A DNA stretch of 64,000 bases from Pseudomonas iranensis (GCF_014268585.2 NZ_CP077092.1:1674001-1738000), one strand, 5' to 3'. Shown: positions 35,237 to 44,810, counted from the stretch's first letter. Made by a program: numbers and translations. The notes: generated from the sequence alone by a model not told the origin.

Positions 35237-36670
35237 ATGTCGATACCAAGTTTGAAGTCTTACCTTTCCATCTTCGCCACCGTGCTGTTGCTCGGTCAGG
35301 CGGTGCCTGCTGCGCAAGCGGCCGATCTGCCTGATTTCACCCAATTGGTCGAACAAGCGTCGCCAGCGGTGGTGAACATCAGTACCACGCAGAAACTGCC
35401 GGACCGTCGTGTCAATCAGCAGATGCCGGATCTGGAAGGCCTGCCACCGATGCTGCGCGAATTCTTCGAGCGCGGCATGCCGCCTCAGCAGCGCTCGCCA
35501 CGTGGCGATGGCCGCCAACGTGAAGCGCAATCGCTGGGCTCGGGGTTCATCATTTCGCCGGATGGCTACATCCTCACCAACAACCACGTGATCGCCGATG
35601 CTGACGAAATCCTCGTCCGTCTGGCTGACCGCAGTGAGATGAAAGCCAAGCTGGTCGGCACCGATCCACGCTCTGACGTGGCGTTGCTGAAAATCGAAGG
35701 CAAGGATCTGCCGGTGCTCAAGCTCGGCAAATCTCAAGACCTGAAGGCCGGCCAGTGGGTCGTCGCGATCGGTTCGCCATTCGGCTTTGACCACACCGTG
35801 ACCCAAGGCATCGTCAGCGCTGTCGGCCGCAGCCTGCCGAACGAAAACTATGTGCCGTTCATTCAGACCGACGTGCCGATCAACCCGGGCAACTCCGGTG
35901 GCCCGCTGTTCAACCTGAACGGTGAAGTGGTCGGCATCAACTCGCAGATCTACACGCGCTCCGGTGGTTTCATGGGCGTGTCGTTCGCCATTCCGATCGA
36001 CGTGGCGATGGACGTTTCCAATCAGCTCAAGAGCGGTGGCAAAGTCAGCCGTGGCTGGCTTGGCGTAGTCATTCAGGAAGTGAACAAGGATCTGGCCGAG
36101 TCGTTCGGTCTGGACAAGCCAGCTGGCGCGCTGGTAGCGCAGATCCAGGATGACGGCCCTGCGGCCAAGGGCGGCCTGCAGGTTGGCGACGTGATCCTGA
36201 GCATGAACGGTCAGCCGATCGTCATGTCCGCCGATCTTCCGCATCTGGTCGGCGCGCTGAAGGCTGGCGCCAAAGCCAATCTGGAAGTGATTCGTGAAGG
36301 CAAGCGCAAGAACGTCGAGCTGACCGTCGGCGCAATCCCGGACGAGGACAAGGAGCTGGCAGGTCTGCCGAAATCCGGTGCTGAAAGCAGCAGCAACCGC
36401 CTCGGTGTTGCGGTCGGTGAATTGACCGCCGAGCAGAAGAAAACCTACGACCTCAAAGGTGGTGTGGTGATCAAGGAAGTGCAGGACGGTCCTGCGGCCC
36501 TGATCGGTCTGCAACCGGGTGACGTGATCACCCACCTGAACAATCAGGCCATCGGCTCGGCCAAGGAGTTCACCGACATCGCCAAGGCATTGCCGAAGAA
36601 CCGTTCGGTGTCGATGCGCGTGCTGCGTCAGGGCCGTGCCAGCTTCATCACCTTCAAACTGGCTGAATAA
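35237..36670 (+). CDS. mucD: Periplasmic serine protease MucD (DegP/HtrA family)
   Basis: This 477-residue HtrA protease-chaperone has a signal peptide (about 1-28, ending PAAQAAD). The catalytic triad is visible as His in LTNNHVIAD, Asp in DPRSDVALLKI and Ser in NPGNSGGPLF. Two PDZ domains follow (about 265-360 and 375-470). MucD removes misfolded envelope proteins and dampens AlgU signalling. ATG 35237 is preceded by GGGAGC. A strong terminator ends the operon. Confidence 0.97.
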   Translation: MSIPSLKSYLSIFATVLLLGQAVPAAQAADLPDFTQLVEQASPAVVNISTTQKLPDRRVNQQMPDLEGLPPMLREFFERGMPPQQRSPRGDGRQREAQSLGSGFIISPDGYILTNNHVIADADEILVRLADRSEMKAKLVGTDPRSDVALLKIEGKDLPVLKLGKSQDLKAGQWVVAIGSPFGFDHTVTQGIVSAVGRSLPNENYVPFIQTDVPINPGNSGGPLFNLNGEVVGINSQIYTRSGGFMGVSFAIPIDVAMDVSNQLKSGGKVSRGWLGVVIQEVNKDLAESFGLDKPAGALVAQIQDDGPAAKGGLQVGDVILSMNGQPIVMSADLPHLVGALKAGAKANLEVIREGKRKNVELTVGAIPDEDKELAGLPKSGAESSSNRLGVAVGELTAEQKKTYDLKGGVVIKEVQDGPAALIGLQPGDVITHLNNQAIGSAKEFTDIAKALPKNRSVSMRVLRQGRASFITFKLAE

Positions 36671-36689
36671 GCCAGCAACAAGGTAAAAA

Positions 36690-36717
36690 AAACCGCCTCG
36701 AAAGAGGCGGTTTTTTT
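36690..36717 (+). terminator. Rho-independent terminator after mucD
   Basis: The 7-bp stem CCGCCTC/GAGGCGG with a GAAA loop is flanked by runs of A and seven T, so it can also act on the opposite strand for the convergent bepA-like gene. Confidence 0.95.
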
Positions 36718-36747
36718 GTGTCTGGTTTTTGTTTTGTCTCGAAAGAC

Positions 36748-38181
36748 TCAGCCCATCATGTCCTTGACCATACGCTCCTGCTCCATCAGCTCGCGCTGGC
36801 GGGCATCGATGCGCGAGGACAGCGGGAAGTTGTTGCCCGCCTTGCGCTTGGCGAAGTCCAACTGCTGAATGGCCTGGCGGTAATCGCCGACCAGCGCAAA
36901 GTACTCAGCGCGCGCCTGATGCAGGCCAATGATGTTGCCCGACAGCCCGCGAGTTTCGGCAACCTGATACCAGACGTCCGGGTCATCCGGGCGGGTCTTG
37001 AGCAAACTGTCTAGCGCCTTCTCGGCATCGGCGGCGCGATTCTGTTTCAGCAGCAGATCGACGCGCACCTGATTCAGCGGATAGTTGCCCGGGTACTGCG
37101 TGAGCATGCGGTCGACCCGTGACTGCGCATCAGGCAGGCGATTATTGGTGATGTCCAGATCGACCTGAGCGAGGTTGTAGATGATCTCGTTCGGCGACTT
37201 GGCCAACAATTGCTTGAGGTTCTCGCGGGCCTCGTTGAGCTGGCCGCCCTTGATCTGGGCGATGGCGAGGCCGTAACGCGCCACATCGTTTTTCGGGTTT
37301 TCATCGAGCAGGGCGCGGAAACGCTTGGCGCCCAGTCCCGGGGTTTCTTCGTAGATCAACTGCACCCGCGCGCGGATCAACTGGTAGCGCATGCTGTCTT
37401 CGATGCCGCCCGGTTTCGCCTGCTCGGCGCGGTTGCGGGTGTCGGCGATACGCGATTCGGTAACCGGGTGAGTCAGAAGGAATTCCGGCGGCTTCGCGTC
37501 AAAGCGGTACTGGCGCATCAGGCGCTCGAACATGGTCGGCATCGAGCGCGGGTCGTACCCGGCCTTTTCCAGGTTGAGGATGCCGATGCGGTCCGCTTCC
37601 TGTTCGTTCTGCCGTGAGAAGCGCCGTTGTTCCTGCAACGCCGCAGCCTGGGTGCCGGCGATGGTGGCGATGCCGGCATCACCGCCACCTGCTGCCGCGA
37701 TGACGATGCCGGCGAGCAAAGCGGCCATCATCGGCACCTGCATTCTTTGTGAGGCTTCGACGCCGCGAGCGAAGTGGCGTTGCGACAAGTGCGCCAATTC
37801 GTGAGCGAGCACCGAGGCGTATTCACCTTCGGTCTGGGCGTTGAGGAACAGGCCGCCGTTGACCCCGACCACGCCGCCCGGCGCTGCGAAGGCGTTGAGT
37901 TGTGGGCTGTTGATCAGGATGAATTCCAGCCGTCGGTCGGAGACCTGACTGGTCTCCACCAGCTTATAGACGCTGGATTCGACGTAATCCTTGAGCTGCG
38001 GATCGTTGAGCTGGGAAACCTGACTGCGCAGCATGGCCAGCCAGGCGCGGCCGAGCTGGTATTCCTGTTGCGGCGAGACAATGGCAGAGCTGGCGTCGCC
38101 GAGTGACGGCAGATCGTCGGCAAAGCCTGGTGAGGCGAGCAGGCAAGCGAGCGTCAGCAGGGTAGGGCGCAGAAAAGTCAT
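36748..38181 (-). CDS. M48-family periplasmic metalloprotease with TPR domain (BepA-like)
   Basis: This 477-residue protein has a signal peptide (MTFLRPTLLTLACLLASPGFA), an M48 zinc protease domain with HELAH near residue 135 and the third ligand region NEQEADRIG, and a C-terminal TPR region (about 310-470). This is the layout of BepA (YfgC), which degrades or helps assemble outer-membrane proteins such as LptD. It is divergent from tusA and converges with mucD. The ATG at 38181 starts the signal peptide; the upstream in-frame start adds seven unlikely residues. Confidence 0.9.
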   Translation of the reverse strand: MTFLRPTLLTLACLLASPGFADDLPSLGDASSAIVSPQQEYQLGRAWLAMLRSQVSQLNDPQLKDYVESSVYKLVETSQVSDRRLEFILINSPQLNAFAAPGGVVGVNGGLFLNAQTEGEYASVLAHELAHLSQRHFARGVEASQRMQVPMMAALLAGIVIAAAGGGDAGIATIAGTQAAALQEQRRFSRQNEQEADRIGILNLEKAGYDPRSMPTMFERLMRQYRFDAKPPEFLLTHPVTESRIADTRNRAEQAKPGGIEDSMRYQLIRARVQLIYEETPGLGAKRFRALLDENPKNDVARYGLAIAQIKGGQLNEARENLKQLLAKSPNEIIYNLAQVDLDITNNRLPDAQSRVDRMLTQYPGNYPLNQVRVDLLLKQNRAADAEKALDSLLKTRPDDPDVWYQVAETRGLSGNIIGLHQARAEYFALVGDYRQAIQQLDFAKRKAGNNFPLSSRIDARQRELMEQERMVKDMMG

Positions 38182-38279
38182 GCACAAAGCCTTGGAGGAC
38201 AAAGACCTTACTGTAGCCGGACACCGAAGCCGCGACCAGATATTCTAGGCAGCTCGACAACCCGAACCGGAGTGACGCA

Positions 38280-38519
38280 ATGACTGACGCTGTAGCCCAT
38301 GACGTGGAACTGGACGCCAGTGGCCTGAACTGTCCGTTGCCGTTGCTCAAGGCGAAAATGGAACTCAATAAACTGCAAAGCGGCGCTGTACTCAAGGTCA
38401 TCGCCACCGATGCGGGCTCGCAACGGGATTTTCGTACCTTTGCCAAACTGGCCGGTCATGCGCTGTTGCGCGAAGAAGACGAGGCTGGCGTTTACCGTTA
38501 CTGGTTGAAAAAAGCCTGA
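38280..38519 (+). CDS. tusA: TusA-family sulfur carrier protein
   Basis: This 79-residue protein contains the TusA signature GLNCPLPLLKAKMEL near residues 15-29, with the active Cys and CPxP motif. It carries persulfide sulfur for tRNA 2-thiouridine synthesis or related sulfur transfer. It starts 98 bp from the divergent protease gene and is 32 bp before the perM-like gene, so they probably form an operon. Confidence 0.93.
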   Translation: MTDAVAHDVELDASGLNCPLPLLKAKMELNKLQSGAVLKVIATDAGSQRDFRTFAKLAGHALLREEDEAGVYRYWLKKA

Positions 38520-38551
38520 CGCGAGCGCGTTAACGATCGAAGGGATTATTG

Positions 38552-39622
38552 ATGTTCAAAGTGTTACGCGACTGGATTCAGCGCTACTTCTCCGATGAGG
38601 AAGCGGTGGTGTTGGCAGTGCTGCTGTTTCTCGCCTTCACCGCCGTGCTTACCCTCGGCGGCATGCTTGCGCCGGTTTTGGCCGGGATGGTGCTGGCGTA
38701 TCTGATGCAGGGCCTGGTGGTGACGCTCGAGCGGCTGCGTGTGCCCGGCGGGGTGGCCGTGGGGCTGGTGTTTGCGCTGTTCATGGGCGCGCTGATGCTG
38801 TTTATCGTCGTGGTGCTGCCATTGCTGTGGCATCAGTTGATCACGCTGTTCAACGAGTTGCCGGGCATGCTCGCCAAGTGGCAATCGCTGCTGCTTCTAT
38901 TGCCGGAGCGCTATCCGCATCTGGTGTCTGACGAGCAAGTCCTGCAAGCGATCGAAGCGGCGCGGGGCGAGATTGGCAAGTTCGGTCAGTGGGCACTGAC
39001 TTTCTCGTTGTCGAGTTTGCCGCTGCTGGTGAACATCATGATCTACCTGGTGCTGGTGCCGATTCTGGTGTTCTTCTTCCTCAAGGATCGGGCGATGATT
39101 GGCGAGTGGGTGCGTGGCTATCTGCCTCGCGAGCGCGCGCTGATCACCCGCGTCGCCCAGGAAATGAACCGGCAGATCGCCAATTACATACGTGGCAAAG
39201 GCATCGAGATAGTGATTTGCGGAGGCGTGACCTACATCGCCTTCATCGCGCTGGGCCTGAACTACGCGGCGCTGCTGGCGTTGCTGGTCGGTCTGTCCGT
39301 GGTGGTGCCGTATGTCGGTGCGGTAGTGGTGACCGTGCCGGTGCTGCTGATTGCGCTGTTCCAGTGGGGCTGGAGCGATCAGTTCATCTACCTGATGGCG
39401 GTTTACGGAATTATTCAGACGCTGGACGGCAACGTGCTGGTGCCGTTGCTGTTTTCGGAAGCAGTGAATCTGCATCCGGTGGCAATCATCTGCGCGGTGC
39501 TGTTGTTTGGCGGGTTGTGGGGATTCTGGGGGGTGTTCTTTGCGATCCCGCTGGCGACGCTGTTCAAGGCAGTGCTGGATGCGTGGCCGCGAAAGGAACC
39601 GGTGGTGGCGCCGTTGCTTTAA
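38552..39622 (+). CDS. AI-2E (PerM) family transporter
   Basis: This 356-residue inner-membrane protein of the UPF0118/AI-2E family has about seven membrane segments and the family elements LVPILVFFFLKDRAMIGEWV and GNVLVPLLFSEAVNLHPVAII. Members export or exchange small solutes; the substrate is not predictable. The ATG at 38552 is used (preceded by AAGGGATT); the TTG one codon before is unnecessary. It follows tusA closely. Confidence 0.88.
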   Translation: MFKVLRDWIQRYFSDEEAVVLAVLLFLAFTAVLTLGGMLAPVLAGMVLAYLMQGLVVTLERLRVPGGVAVGLVFALFMGALMLFIVVVLPLLWHQLITLFNELPGMLAKWQSLLLLLPERYPHLVSDEQVLQAIEAARGEIGKFGQWALTFSLSSLPLLVNIMIYLVLVPILVFFFLKDRAMIGEWVRGYLPRERALITRVAQEMNRQIANYIRGKGIEIVICGGVTYIAFIALGLNYAALLALLVGLSVVVPYVGAVVVTVPVLLIALFQWGWSDQFIYLMAVYGIIQTLDGNVLVPLLFSEAVNLHPVAIICAVLLFGGLWGFWGVFFAIPLATLFKAVLDAWPRKEPVVAPLL

Positions 39623-39646
39623 ATCGGGGTGAGGCTTTTGGCCTCA

Positions 39647-39714
39647 TCGCTGGCAAGCCAGCCCCCACAGGTTTTGTATGTGCTGAACCCTGTGGGAGCT
39701 GGCTTGCCAGCGAT
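39647..39714. repeat. REP doublet, GTGGGAGCTGGCTTGCCAGCGAT family
   Basis: Inverted arms at 39647-39671 and 39688-39714 contain the palindrome GCTGGCAAGCCAGC / GCTGGCTTGCCAGC with a CCCACAGG end. GCGAT ends face outward. The core differs from the other two REP families here. It lies between the convergent perM-like and bcp genes. Confidence 0.9.
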
Positions 39715-39741
39715 CGCGTCGGTGACGACGCAACAGAACCA

Positions 39742-40215
39742 TCAGGCTTTATTCAGAGCCTCAGCCGCCGCCAGCACGGCATCAACATGCCCCGGCACTT
39801 TCACGCCACGCCATTCCTGACGCAGCACGCCGTCCTTATCAATCAGGAAAGTGCTGCGATCAACGCCCAGGTATTCCTTGCCATACAGCTTTTTCAGCTT
39901 GATCACGTCGAACAACTGGCAAACCGCTTCGTCCTTGTCACTGATCAGTTCGAAGGGGAATTCCTGTTTGCCTTTGAAGTTTTCGTGCGACTTCAAACTG
40001 TCGCGGGAAATGCCGAAGACTTCGGTGTTGGCAGCCTTGAACGCCGCATATTGATCGCGAAAGCCCTGGCCCTGAGTAGTGCAGCCCGGGGTGCTGTCCT
40101 TCGGGTAGAAGTAGATCACCACTTGCTTGCCCTTGAGTTCGGACAGGCTGACGGTTTGCCCGCTGGTCGCAGGCGCGGTGAAATCCGCAACCGGTTGGTC
40201 GATGACAACGGCCAT
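39742..40215 (-). CDS. bcp: Thioredoxin-dependent peroxiredoxin (Bcp/PrxQ)
   Basis: This 157-residue peroxiredoxin reduces peroxides. The peroxidatic Cys is in YPKDSTPGCTTQ near residue 45. The second Cys five residues later found in E. coli Bcp is replaced by Gly (GQGFRD); a further Cys occurs in DEAVCQLFDV. Resolution therefore probably uses a different thiol, as in other Pseudomonas versions. It lies 10 bp downstream of gcvR on the same strand, in the conserved Pseudomonas gcvR-bcp arrangement. Confidence 0.93.
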   Translation of the reverse strand: MAVVIDQPVADFTAPATSGQTVSLSELKGKQVVIYFYPKDSTPGCTTQGQGFRDQYAAFKAANTEVFGISRDSLKSHENFKGKQEFPFELISDKDEAVCQLFDVIKLKKLYGKEYLGVDRSTFLIDKDGVLRQEWRGVKVPGHVDAVLAAAEALNKA

Positions 40216-40225
40216 GAAAGCTTCC

Positions 40226-40786
40226 TTACATTGGGTTTTGTGGGCGCCAAGGTTCGATCAGGGCATCGAGGTTCATCGCATCGGCGAAATCGAGGAACTG
40301 ATCGCGCAGCCAGCTGATCTGCGTGTTGGCCGGCAGGGTCACGGTGAACGTGGCGTTGAGCATGGTGCCGCCGGTCTGTGGCGCCTGATAGGTGTCGCAG
40401 GTGAGGTTTTCCAGCTCGACGTTGTGGTCCATGAAGAACTGGCACAGCTCATTGATGATGTCCGGGCGATACGCCGAGCTGACGTAAGCCACGTAAGGCA
40501 GCGCTTGCGGACGATTTTCCAGAGCGGCGCTGCGCACCACGTTGACGGTGAAAGCGTGACGCTTGGCCAGCAATGGCAGGCTGCCTTCGAGGCGCGCGAG
40601 GGCGTCCCAGCTGCCGGAAATTTCCAGCACCAGGGCGCTGCACTCGCCGTGGCGGGTCAGGCGAGAGGTGACGACGGCGCAGCGGTTTTCATGGCTGGCG
40701 CGGCACAGGACGTTGGTCAGCTCCATGGGGTTGGCGCCGAGGGCACTGATGACAAGGAATTGTTCGCGAACTGTGGGGGTGGACAT
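40226..40786 (-). CDS. gcvR: Glycine cleavage system transcriptional repressor GcvR-like (ACT domains)
   Basis: This 186-residue protein consists of two ACT domains (about 5-85 and 95-175), with REQFLVISALGANPMELTNVL at the start and YVSSAYRPDIINELCQFF in the second. Length and the second domain match GcvR, which modulates GcvA in enteric bacteria. Its targets in Pseudomonas are not evident from the sequence. It is divergent from dapA, with 328 bp between. Confidence 0.85.
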   Translation of the reverse strand: MSTPTVREQFLVISALGANPMELTNVLCRASHENRCAVVTSRLTRHGECSALVLEISGSWDALARLEGSLPLLAKRHAFTVNVVRSAALENRPQALPYVAYVSSAYRPDIINELCQFFMDHNVELENLTCDTYQAPQTGGTMLNATFTVTLPANTQISWLRDQFLDFADAMNLDALIEPWRPQNPM

Positions 40787-41114
40787 GCAGCATTCCTAAA
40801 GCGATGAGCGGTCGGTAGGTTGACGGGCGTTGGCGGCCGGGAGTGCCTGTTCTGGCGGTCCGTATAAAGAGCCCCGGCCAGCGTTCGCGGCTCGCTCCAC
40901 TGTGCAGGAGCGCGTCGATGCGACGCAGGAACGGGGCCTGGGAGGCCGAAAGGGGAGGCTGAAACCCGGCGTACAAGCTGATCTGTACCGATCAAAGTCT
41001 GAAGGGTAGCGAAAAGCGGCGCCAAGGGGAATGGCGGCGGCGCAGTACTTCGCTTGTGCAAGCATCTTGGCGCCAGTACCATTACCGCTCTCTTTTTCCG
41101 GCAGGAGCGGTTTC
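40787..41114. other. gcvR-dapA divergent intergenic region
   Basis: This 328-bp region has no accepted gene. It must carry both promoters. Small palindromes are present (GCTTGTGCAAGC near 41051), but I recognise no operator, riboswitch or strong promoter with confidence. Confidence 0.5.
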
Positions 41115-41993
41115 ATGATTGCGGGCAGTATGGTGGCACTGGTCACTCCCATGGATGCAGAAGGGCGTCTTGACTGGGACAGCCTCAGCAAACTCGTGGA
41201 CTTCCACCTCAAGAACGGCACCCATGCCATCGTCGCCGTCGGTACTACCGGCGAGTCGGCCACCCTTGATGTAGAAGAGCACATCGCCGTCATCAAAGCC
41301 GTGGTCAAACAGGTTGCCGGGCGCATTCCGGTCATCGCCGGCACCGGCGCCAATTCGACCCGCGAAGCCGTCGAGCTGACTCGCAACGCCAAGGCCGCCG
41401 GCGCCGATGCCTGCCTGCTGGTGGTTCCTTATTACAACAAGCCGACCCAGGAAGGCCTGTACCAGCACTTCAAGCACATCGCTGAAGCGGTCGACATTCC
41501 GCAGATTCTCTACAACGTTCCCGGCCGCACCTCCTGCGACATGCAGGCCGAGACGGTGATTCGCCTTTCCACCGTGCCGAACATCATCGGCATCAAGGAA
41601 GCCACCGGCGACCTCAAGCGCGCCAAAGCGATCATCGATGGCGTGAGCAAGGATTTCATCGTGCTGTCCGGCGATGATCCGACCGCTGTCGAGCTGATCC
41701 TGCTGGGCGGCAAAGGCAACATTTCGGTCACCGCCAACGTCGCCCCGCGCGAAATGGCTGACCTGTGCGAGGCCGCGCTCAAGGGCGACGCCGGTACCGC
41801 ACGCGCAATCAACGAAAAACTGATGCCGCTGCACAAGGACCTGTTCATCGAAGCCAACCCGATTCCGGTGAAGTGGGCTTTGGTCGAAATGGGCCTGATG
41901 CACGAAGGCATCCGCCTGCCACTGACCTGGCTGAGCACCCCTTGTCATGAAACGCTGCGCTCGGCCCTGCGCCAGTGCAACGTCCTGGTTTAA
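41115..41993 (+). CDS. dapA: 4-hydroxy-tetrahydrodipicolinate synthase
   Basis: This 292-residue enzyme condenses pyruvate with aspartate semialdehyde in lysine and peptidoglycan synthesis. Active-site elements are clear: GTTGESATL, the [10 protein letters not shown] segment with the catalytic Tyr, and the Schiff-base Lys in [10 protein letters not shown] near residue 161. ATG 41115 is preceded by GCAGGAGCGG; the longer frame before it is not protein-like. It heads the dapA-bamC-MBL-purC series, typical of Pseudomonas. Confidence 0.98.
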   Translation: MIAGSMVALVTPMDAEGRLDWDSLSKLVDFHLKNGTHAIVAVGTTGESATLDVEEHIAVIKAVVKQVAGRIPVIAGTGANSTREAVELTRNAKAAGADACLLVVPYYNKPTQEGLYQHFKHIAEAVDIPQILYNVPGRTSCDMQAETVIRLSTVPNIIGIKEATGDLKRAKAIIDGVSKDFIVLSGDDPTAVELILLGGKGNISVTANVAPREMADLCEAALKGDAGTARAINEKLMPLHKDLFIEANPIPVKWALVEMGLMHEGIRLPLTWLSTPCHETLRSALRQCNVLV

Positions 41994-42010
41994 TTGAGGA
42001 AGTACAACGC

Positions 42011-43126
42011 ATGAAGCGAATGGCCGGACTTTCCGCACTTGCCTTGATTATCTCCAGCACCAGTGGCTGCGGATGGGTCTGGGGGCCGGAAGGTTATTTC
42101 CGCGACCGTGGAAGCGATTACCTGCAAGCGCAACAGACTGCACCGATGCAATTGCCACCGGATGTGAGCACTGCCAAACGTCTCGATCCGCTGTTGCCGA
42201 TCCCGCGCAACGTGGCCGATGACACCGCGACGGGCGAATACGTCGTGCCGCGTCCTCAGCCGCTTTCGGCGGTTGCCGATGCCACGGATTACTCGCTGCA
42301 GAAGAGCGGTGATTCGCGTTGGGTCGTGGCCCAGCACCCGCCGGCCGAAGTCTGGCCAGTGGCGCTGCAGTTCTTCCAGGACAACGGTTTCCGTCTGGAT
42401 GAACAGCGTCCGCAGACCGGTGAATTCACCACCACCTGGCAGCACTCCGACGAGCTGTCCGCGTCGATGGCCAAGCGCCTGAGTGCGGCCGGTATCGCCA
42501 GCGACAGCGAAACCCGCGTGCGCGTGCGCATCGAGCCGGGCGTGCAGCGCAACACCAGTGAAATCTACGTGGTCAGCGCCGAGCGTCCTGCCGGCAGCAC
42601 GGCGGACGTGGCTTTCACCAACCGTTCGGTCAACACTGGCCTGGACGCTGCGCTGGTCGACGACATGCTCGCGAGCATGAGCCGCACCTCCGAGAAGGGC
42701 GGTTCGGTGTCGATGCTGGCCTCGCGTGATTTCGACGCGCCAAGCCGCGTCAGCCTCAGCGAAGACGGTAGCGGCAACCCGGTGTTGAACGTCGGTACCG
42801 ATCTGGACCGCGCCTGGTCGAGCGTCGGCCGTGCGCTGGAACAGGGCGAATGGCGCGTTGAAGACATCAACCGCAGTCTGGGCCTGTACTACATCAACCT
42901 GGCCGAAAAAGCCGAGAAGAAAGACGACAAGCCTGGCTTCTTCAGCAGCCTGTTCGGCAGTGCGCCGAGCAAGGAAGAAGTCGAAGCCCGCGCCGAGCGT
43001 TATCAGGTTCGCCTGAGCAAGGTGGGCGAGAACATCCAGGTCACCGTCGAAAAGAACATCAACACCGTCGCGCCGGCCGATGTCGCGCGTAAAGTGTTGA
43101 GCGTGATTCAGGACAACCTGGGCTGA
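42011..43126 (+). CDS. bamC: Outer membrane assembly lipoprotein BamC
   Basis: This 371-residue protein has a lipoprotein-type N-terminus (MKRMAGLSALALIISSTSG, then Cys20) and two helix-grip domains linked to a long N-terminal unstructured segment (APMQLPPDVSTAKRLDPLLPIP) that contacts BamD. BamC is an accessory lipoprotein of the beta-barrel assembly machine. It starts 17 bp after dapA behind GAGGAAG, the usual dapA-bamC linkage. It is longer than E. coli BamC, as other pseudomonad forms are. Confidence 0.92.
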   Translation: MKRMAGLSALALIISSTSGCGWVWGPEGYFRDRGSDYLQAQQTAPMQLPPDVSTAKRLDPLLPIPRNVADDTATGEYVVPRPQPLSAVADATDYSLQKSGDSRWVVAQHPPAEVWPVALQFFQDNGFRLDEQRPQTGEFTTTWQHSDELSASMAKRLSAAGIASDSETRVRVRIEPGVQRNTSEIYVVSAERPAGSTADVAFTNRSVNTGLDAALVDDMLASMSRTSEKGGSVSMLASRDFDAPSRVSLSEDGSGNPVLNVGTDLDRAWSSVGRALEQGEWRVEDINRSLGLYYINLAEKAEKKDDKPGFFSSLFGSAPSKEEVEARAERYQVRLSKVGENIQVTVEKNINTVAPADVARKVLSVIQDNLG

Positions 43127-43132
43127 TCCGAT

Positions 43133-43894
43133 ATGCGTTTTGCCGTTCTCGGCAGCGGTAGCCAAGGGAACGGCACGCTGATCGCCAGTGCTGATACATA
43201 TGTGCTGGTGGATTGTGGTTTTTCCCTGCGGGAAACCGAAAGACGTCTTTTGCGCCTGGGTGTGCACCCGGCGCAACTGAGCGCGATACTCGTGACCCAC
43301 GAACATGCCGACCACGTGCATGGCGTGGGTTTGCTATCTCGGCGCTACAATCTGCCGGTCTACCTCAGTCGCGGCACATTGCGCGGGATGCGCAAACCGC
43401 TTGAACCCGCAGGCTTTCTGGCCGGCGGCGAGCAACTGCAGATCGGCGCACTGAACGTCGGGGTCATTGCCGTGGCCCATGACGCGCAGGAGCCGACCCA
43501 GTACGTCTTCAGCGATCAGGAACAGCGGCGCTTCGGCCTGCTGACCGACCTGGGGTCGTTCTGCGAGCGGGTGCTGGACGGCTATCGGGATCTCGATGCG
43601 TTGATAATCGAGTCCAACCATTGCCGCGACATGCTGGCCCGTGGCCACTACCCGTACTTTCTCAAGCAGCGGGTGGGCGGCGAACGCGGACATCTGAACA
43701 ACCATCAGGCGGCATTCCTGGTGGCCGAGTTGGGCTGGCAGGGTTTGCAACACCTGGTTCTGGCCCATCTGAGCAGCAAGAACAACCTGCCGCAGCTGGC
43801 CCGGCAATGTTTTGTCGACACCCTCGGGTGCGACCCGGACTGGCTGCAACTGGCCGATCAAGATTCAGGGCTCGACTGGCGCCACATCGCCTAG
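43133..43894 (+). CDS. MBL-fold metallo-hydrolase (YycJ-like)
   Basis: This 253-residue metallo-beta-lactamase-fold protein has the metal-binding motif THEHADHVHG near residues 56-65 and further ligands in NHCRDM and LAHLS. The opening MRFAVLGSGSQGNGTLI is typical of the YycJ/WalJ-like group, some of which are nucleases. It lies 6 bp after bamC and 28 bp before purC, so it belongs to the same transcript. The substrate is unknown. Confidence 0.87.
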   Translation: MRFAVLGSGSQGNGTLIASADTYVLVDCGFSLRETERRLLRLGVHPAQLSAILVTHEHADHVHGVGLLSRRYNLPVYLSRGTLRGMRKPLEPAGFLAGGEQLQIGALNVGVIAVAHDAQEPTQYVFSDQEQRRFGLLTDLGSFCERVLDGYRDLDALIIESNHCRDMLARGHYPYFLKQRVGGERGHLNNHQAAFLVAELGWQGLQHLVLAHLSSKNNLPQLARQCFVDTLGCDPDWLQLADQDSGLDWRHIA

Positions 43895-43922
43895 CCCACC
43901 TACTTAGCAAGCGGAGCCCATC

Positions 43923-44636
43923 ATGGAAAAACGTGAAGAACTCTACCGCGGCAAAGCCAAATCGGTTTACAAGACCGACGACGCTGACCGCTTGATCCTG
44001 CTGTTTCGCAACGACACCTCGGCGTTCGACGGCAAGCGCATCGAACAGCTCGATCGCAAAGGTATGGTGAACAACAAGTTCAACGCTTTCATCATGCAGA
44101 AGCTCGAAGCGGCCGGCGTGCCGACCCAGTTCGACAAACTGCTGGGCGACAATGAATGCCTGGTGAAGAAGCTCGACATGATCCCGGTCGAATGCGTCGT
44201 GCGTAACTACGCCGCGGGCAGCCTGGTCAAGCGTCTGGGCGTCGAGGAGGGCATGAAGCTCAACCCGTACACCTTCGAACTGTTCTTGAAGGACGACGCC
44301 AAGGGCGACCCGTTCATCAACGAATCCCACGTTGTGGCGTTCGGTTGGGGTACCGCCGAGCAACTGGCGCGCATGAAGGAACTGTCGCTCAAGGTCAACG
44401 AAGTCCTGAGCAAACTGTTCGACGACGCCGGCCTGCTGCTGGTCGACTTCAAGCTTGAATTCGGCGTGTTCAGCGACGGCTCGATCGTCCTCGGCGACGA
44501 GTTCAGCCCGGACGGCTGCCGTCTGTGGGACAAGGACACCAAGAAGAAGATGGATAAGGACCGCTTCCGCCAGGGCCTCGGTGACGTCATCGAAGCCTAC
44601 GAAGAAGTCGCCGCTCGTCTGGGCGTACCGCTTTAA
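43923..44636 (+). CDS. purC: SAICAR synthetase
   Basis: This 237-residue enzyme joins CAIR and aspartate in purine synthesis. Signature segments are [27 protein letters not shown] and [10 protein letters not shown]. Length matches E. coli PurC exactly. It begins behind AAGCGGAGCCCATC, and ends the dapA-bamC-MBL cluster. A tRNA-Ser gene with its own promoter follows. Confidence 0.98.
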   Translation: MEKREELYRGKAKSVYKTDDADRLILLFRNDTSAFDGKRIEQLDRKGMVNNKFNAFIMQKLEAAGVPTQFDKLLGDNECLVKKLDMIPVECVVRNYAAGSLVKRLGVEEGMKLNPYTFELFLKDDAKGDPFINESHVVAFGWGTAEQLARMKELSLKVNEVLSKLFDDAGLLLVDFKLEFGVFSDGSIVLGDEFSPDGCRLWDKDTKKKMDKDRFRQGLGDVIEAYEEVAARLGVPL

Positions 44637-44704
44637 TCGACGCAAGCATCTGATAGCACGGAAAAAATTTCGTTTGGGGGGTTCGCAACCAACGAAAGTG
44701 TTGT

Positions 44705-44710
44705 TATGAT
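44705..44710 (+). promoter_or_regulatory. Probable -10 box of the tRNA-Ser promoter
   Basis: TATGAT lies 10 bp before the mature tRNA 5' end and is followed by a GCGCGCC stretch resembling the GC-rich discriminator of stringently controlled stable-RNA promoters. A matching -35 box is not clear. Confidence 0.45.
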
Positions 44711-44720
44711 GCGCGCCGTT

Positions 44721-44810
44721 GGAGAGATGCCAGAGTGGCCGAATGGGACGGATTCGAAATCCGTTGTACCTTCACCGGTACCTAGGGTTCGAATCCCTAT
44801 CTCTCCGCCA
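44721..44810 (+). tRNA. tRNA-Ser(CGA), with encoded CCA
   Basis: The 90-nt gene begins GGAGAGATG and ends with the matching acceptor strand CTCTCC, then G and CCA. The anticodon arm ACGGA-TTCGAAA-TCCGT shows anticodon CGA, reading UCG (Ser). The long variable arm and the GGTTCGAATCC T-arm fit a class II serine tRNA. A strong terminator follows. Confidence 0.95.

Noticed and set aside
44721..44810. tRNA-Ser as an integration site for a mobile island
   Set aside because: No integrase gene or direct repeat of the tRNA 3' end was seen downstream, and the next gene is an ordinary chrA with its own start signals.
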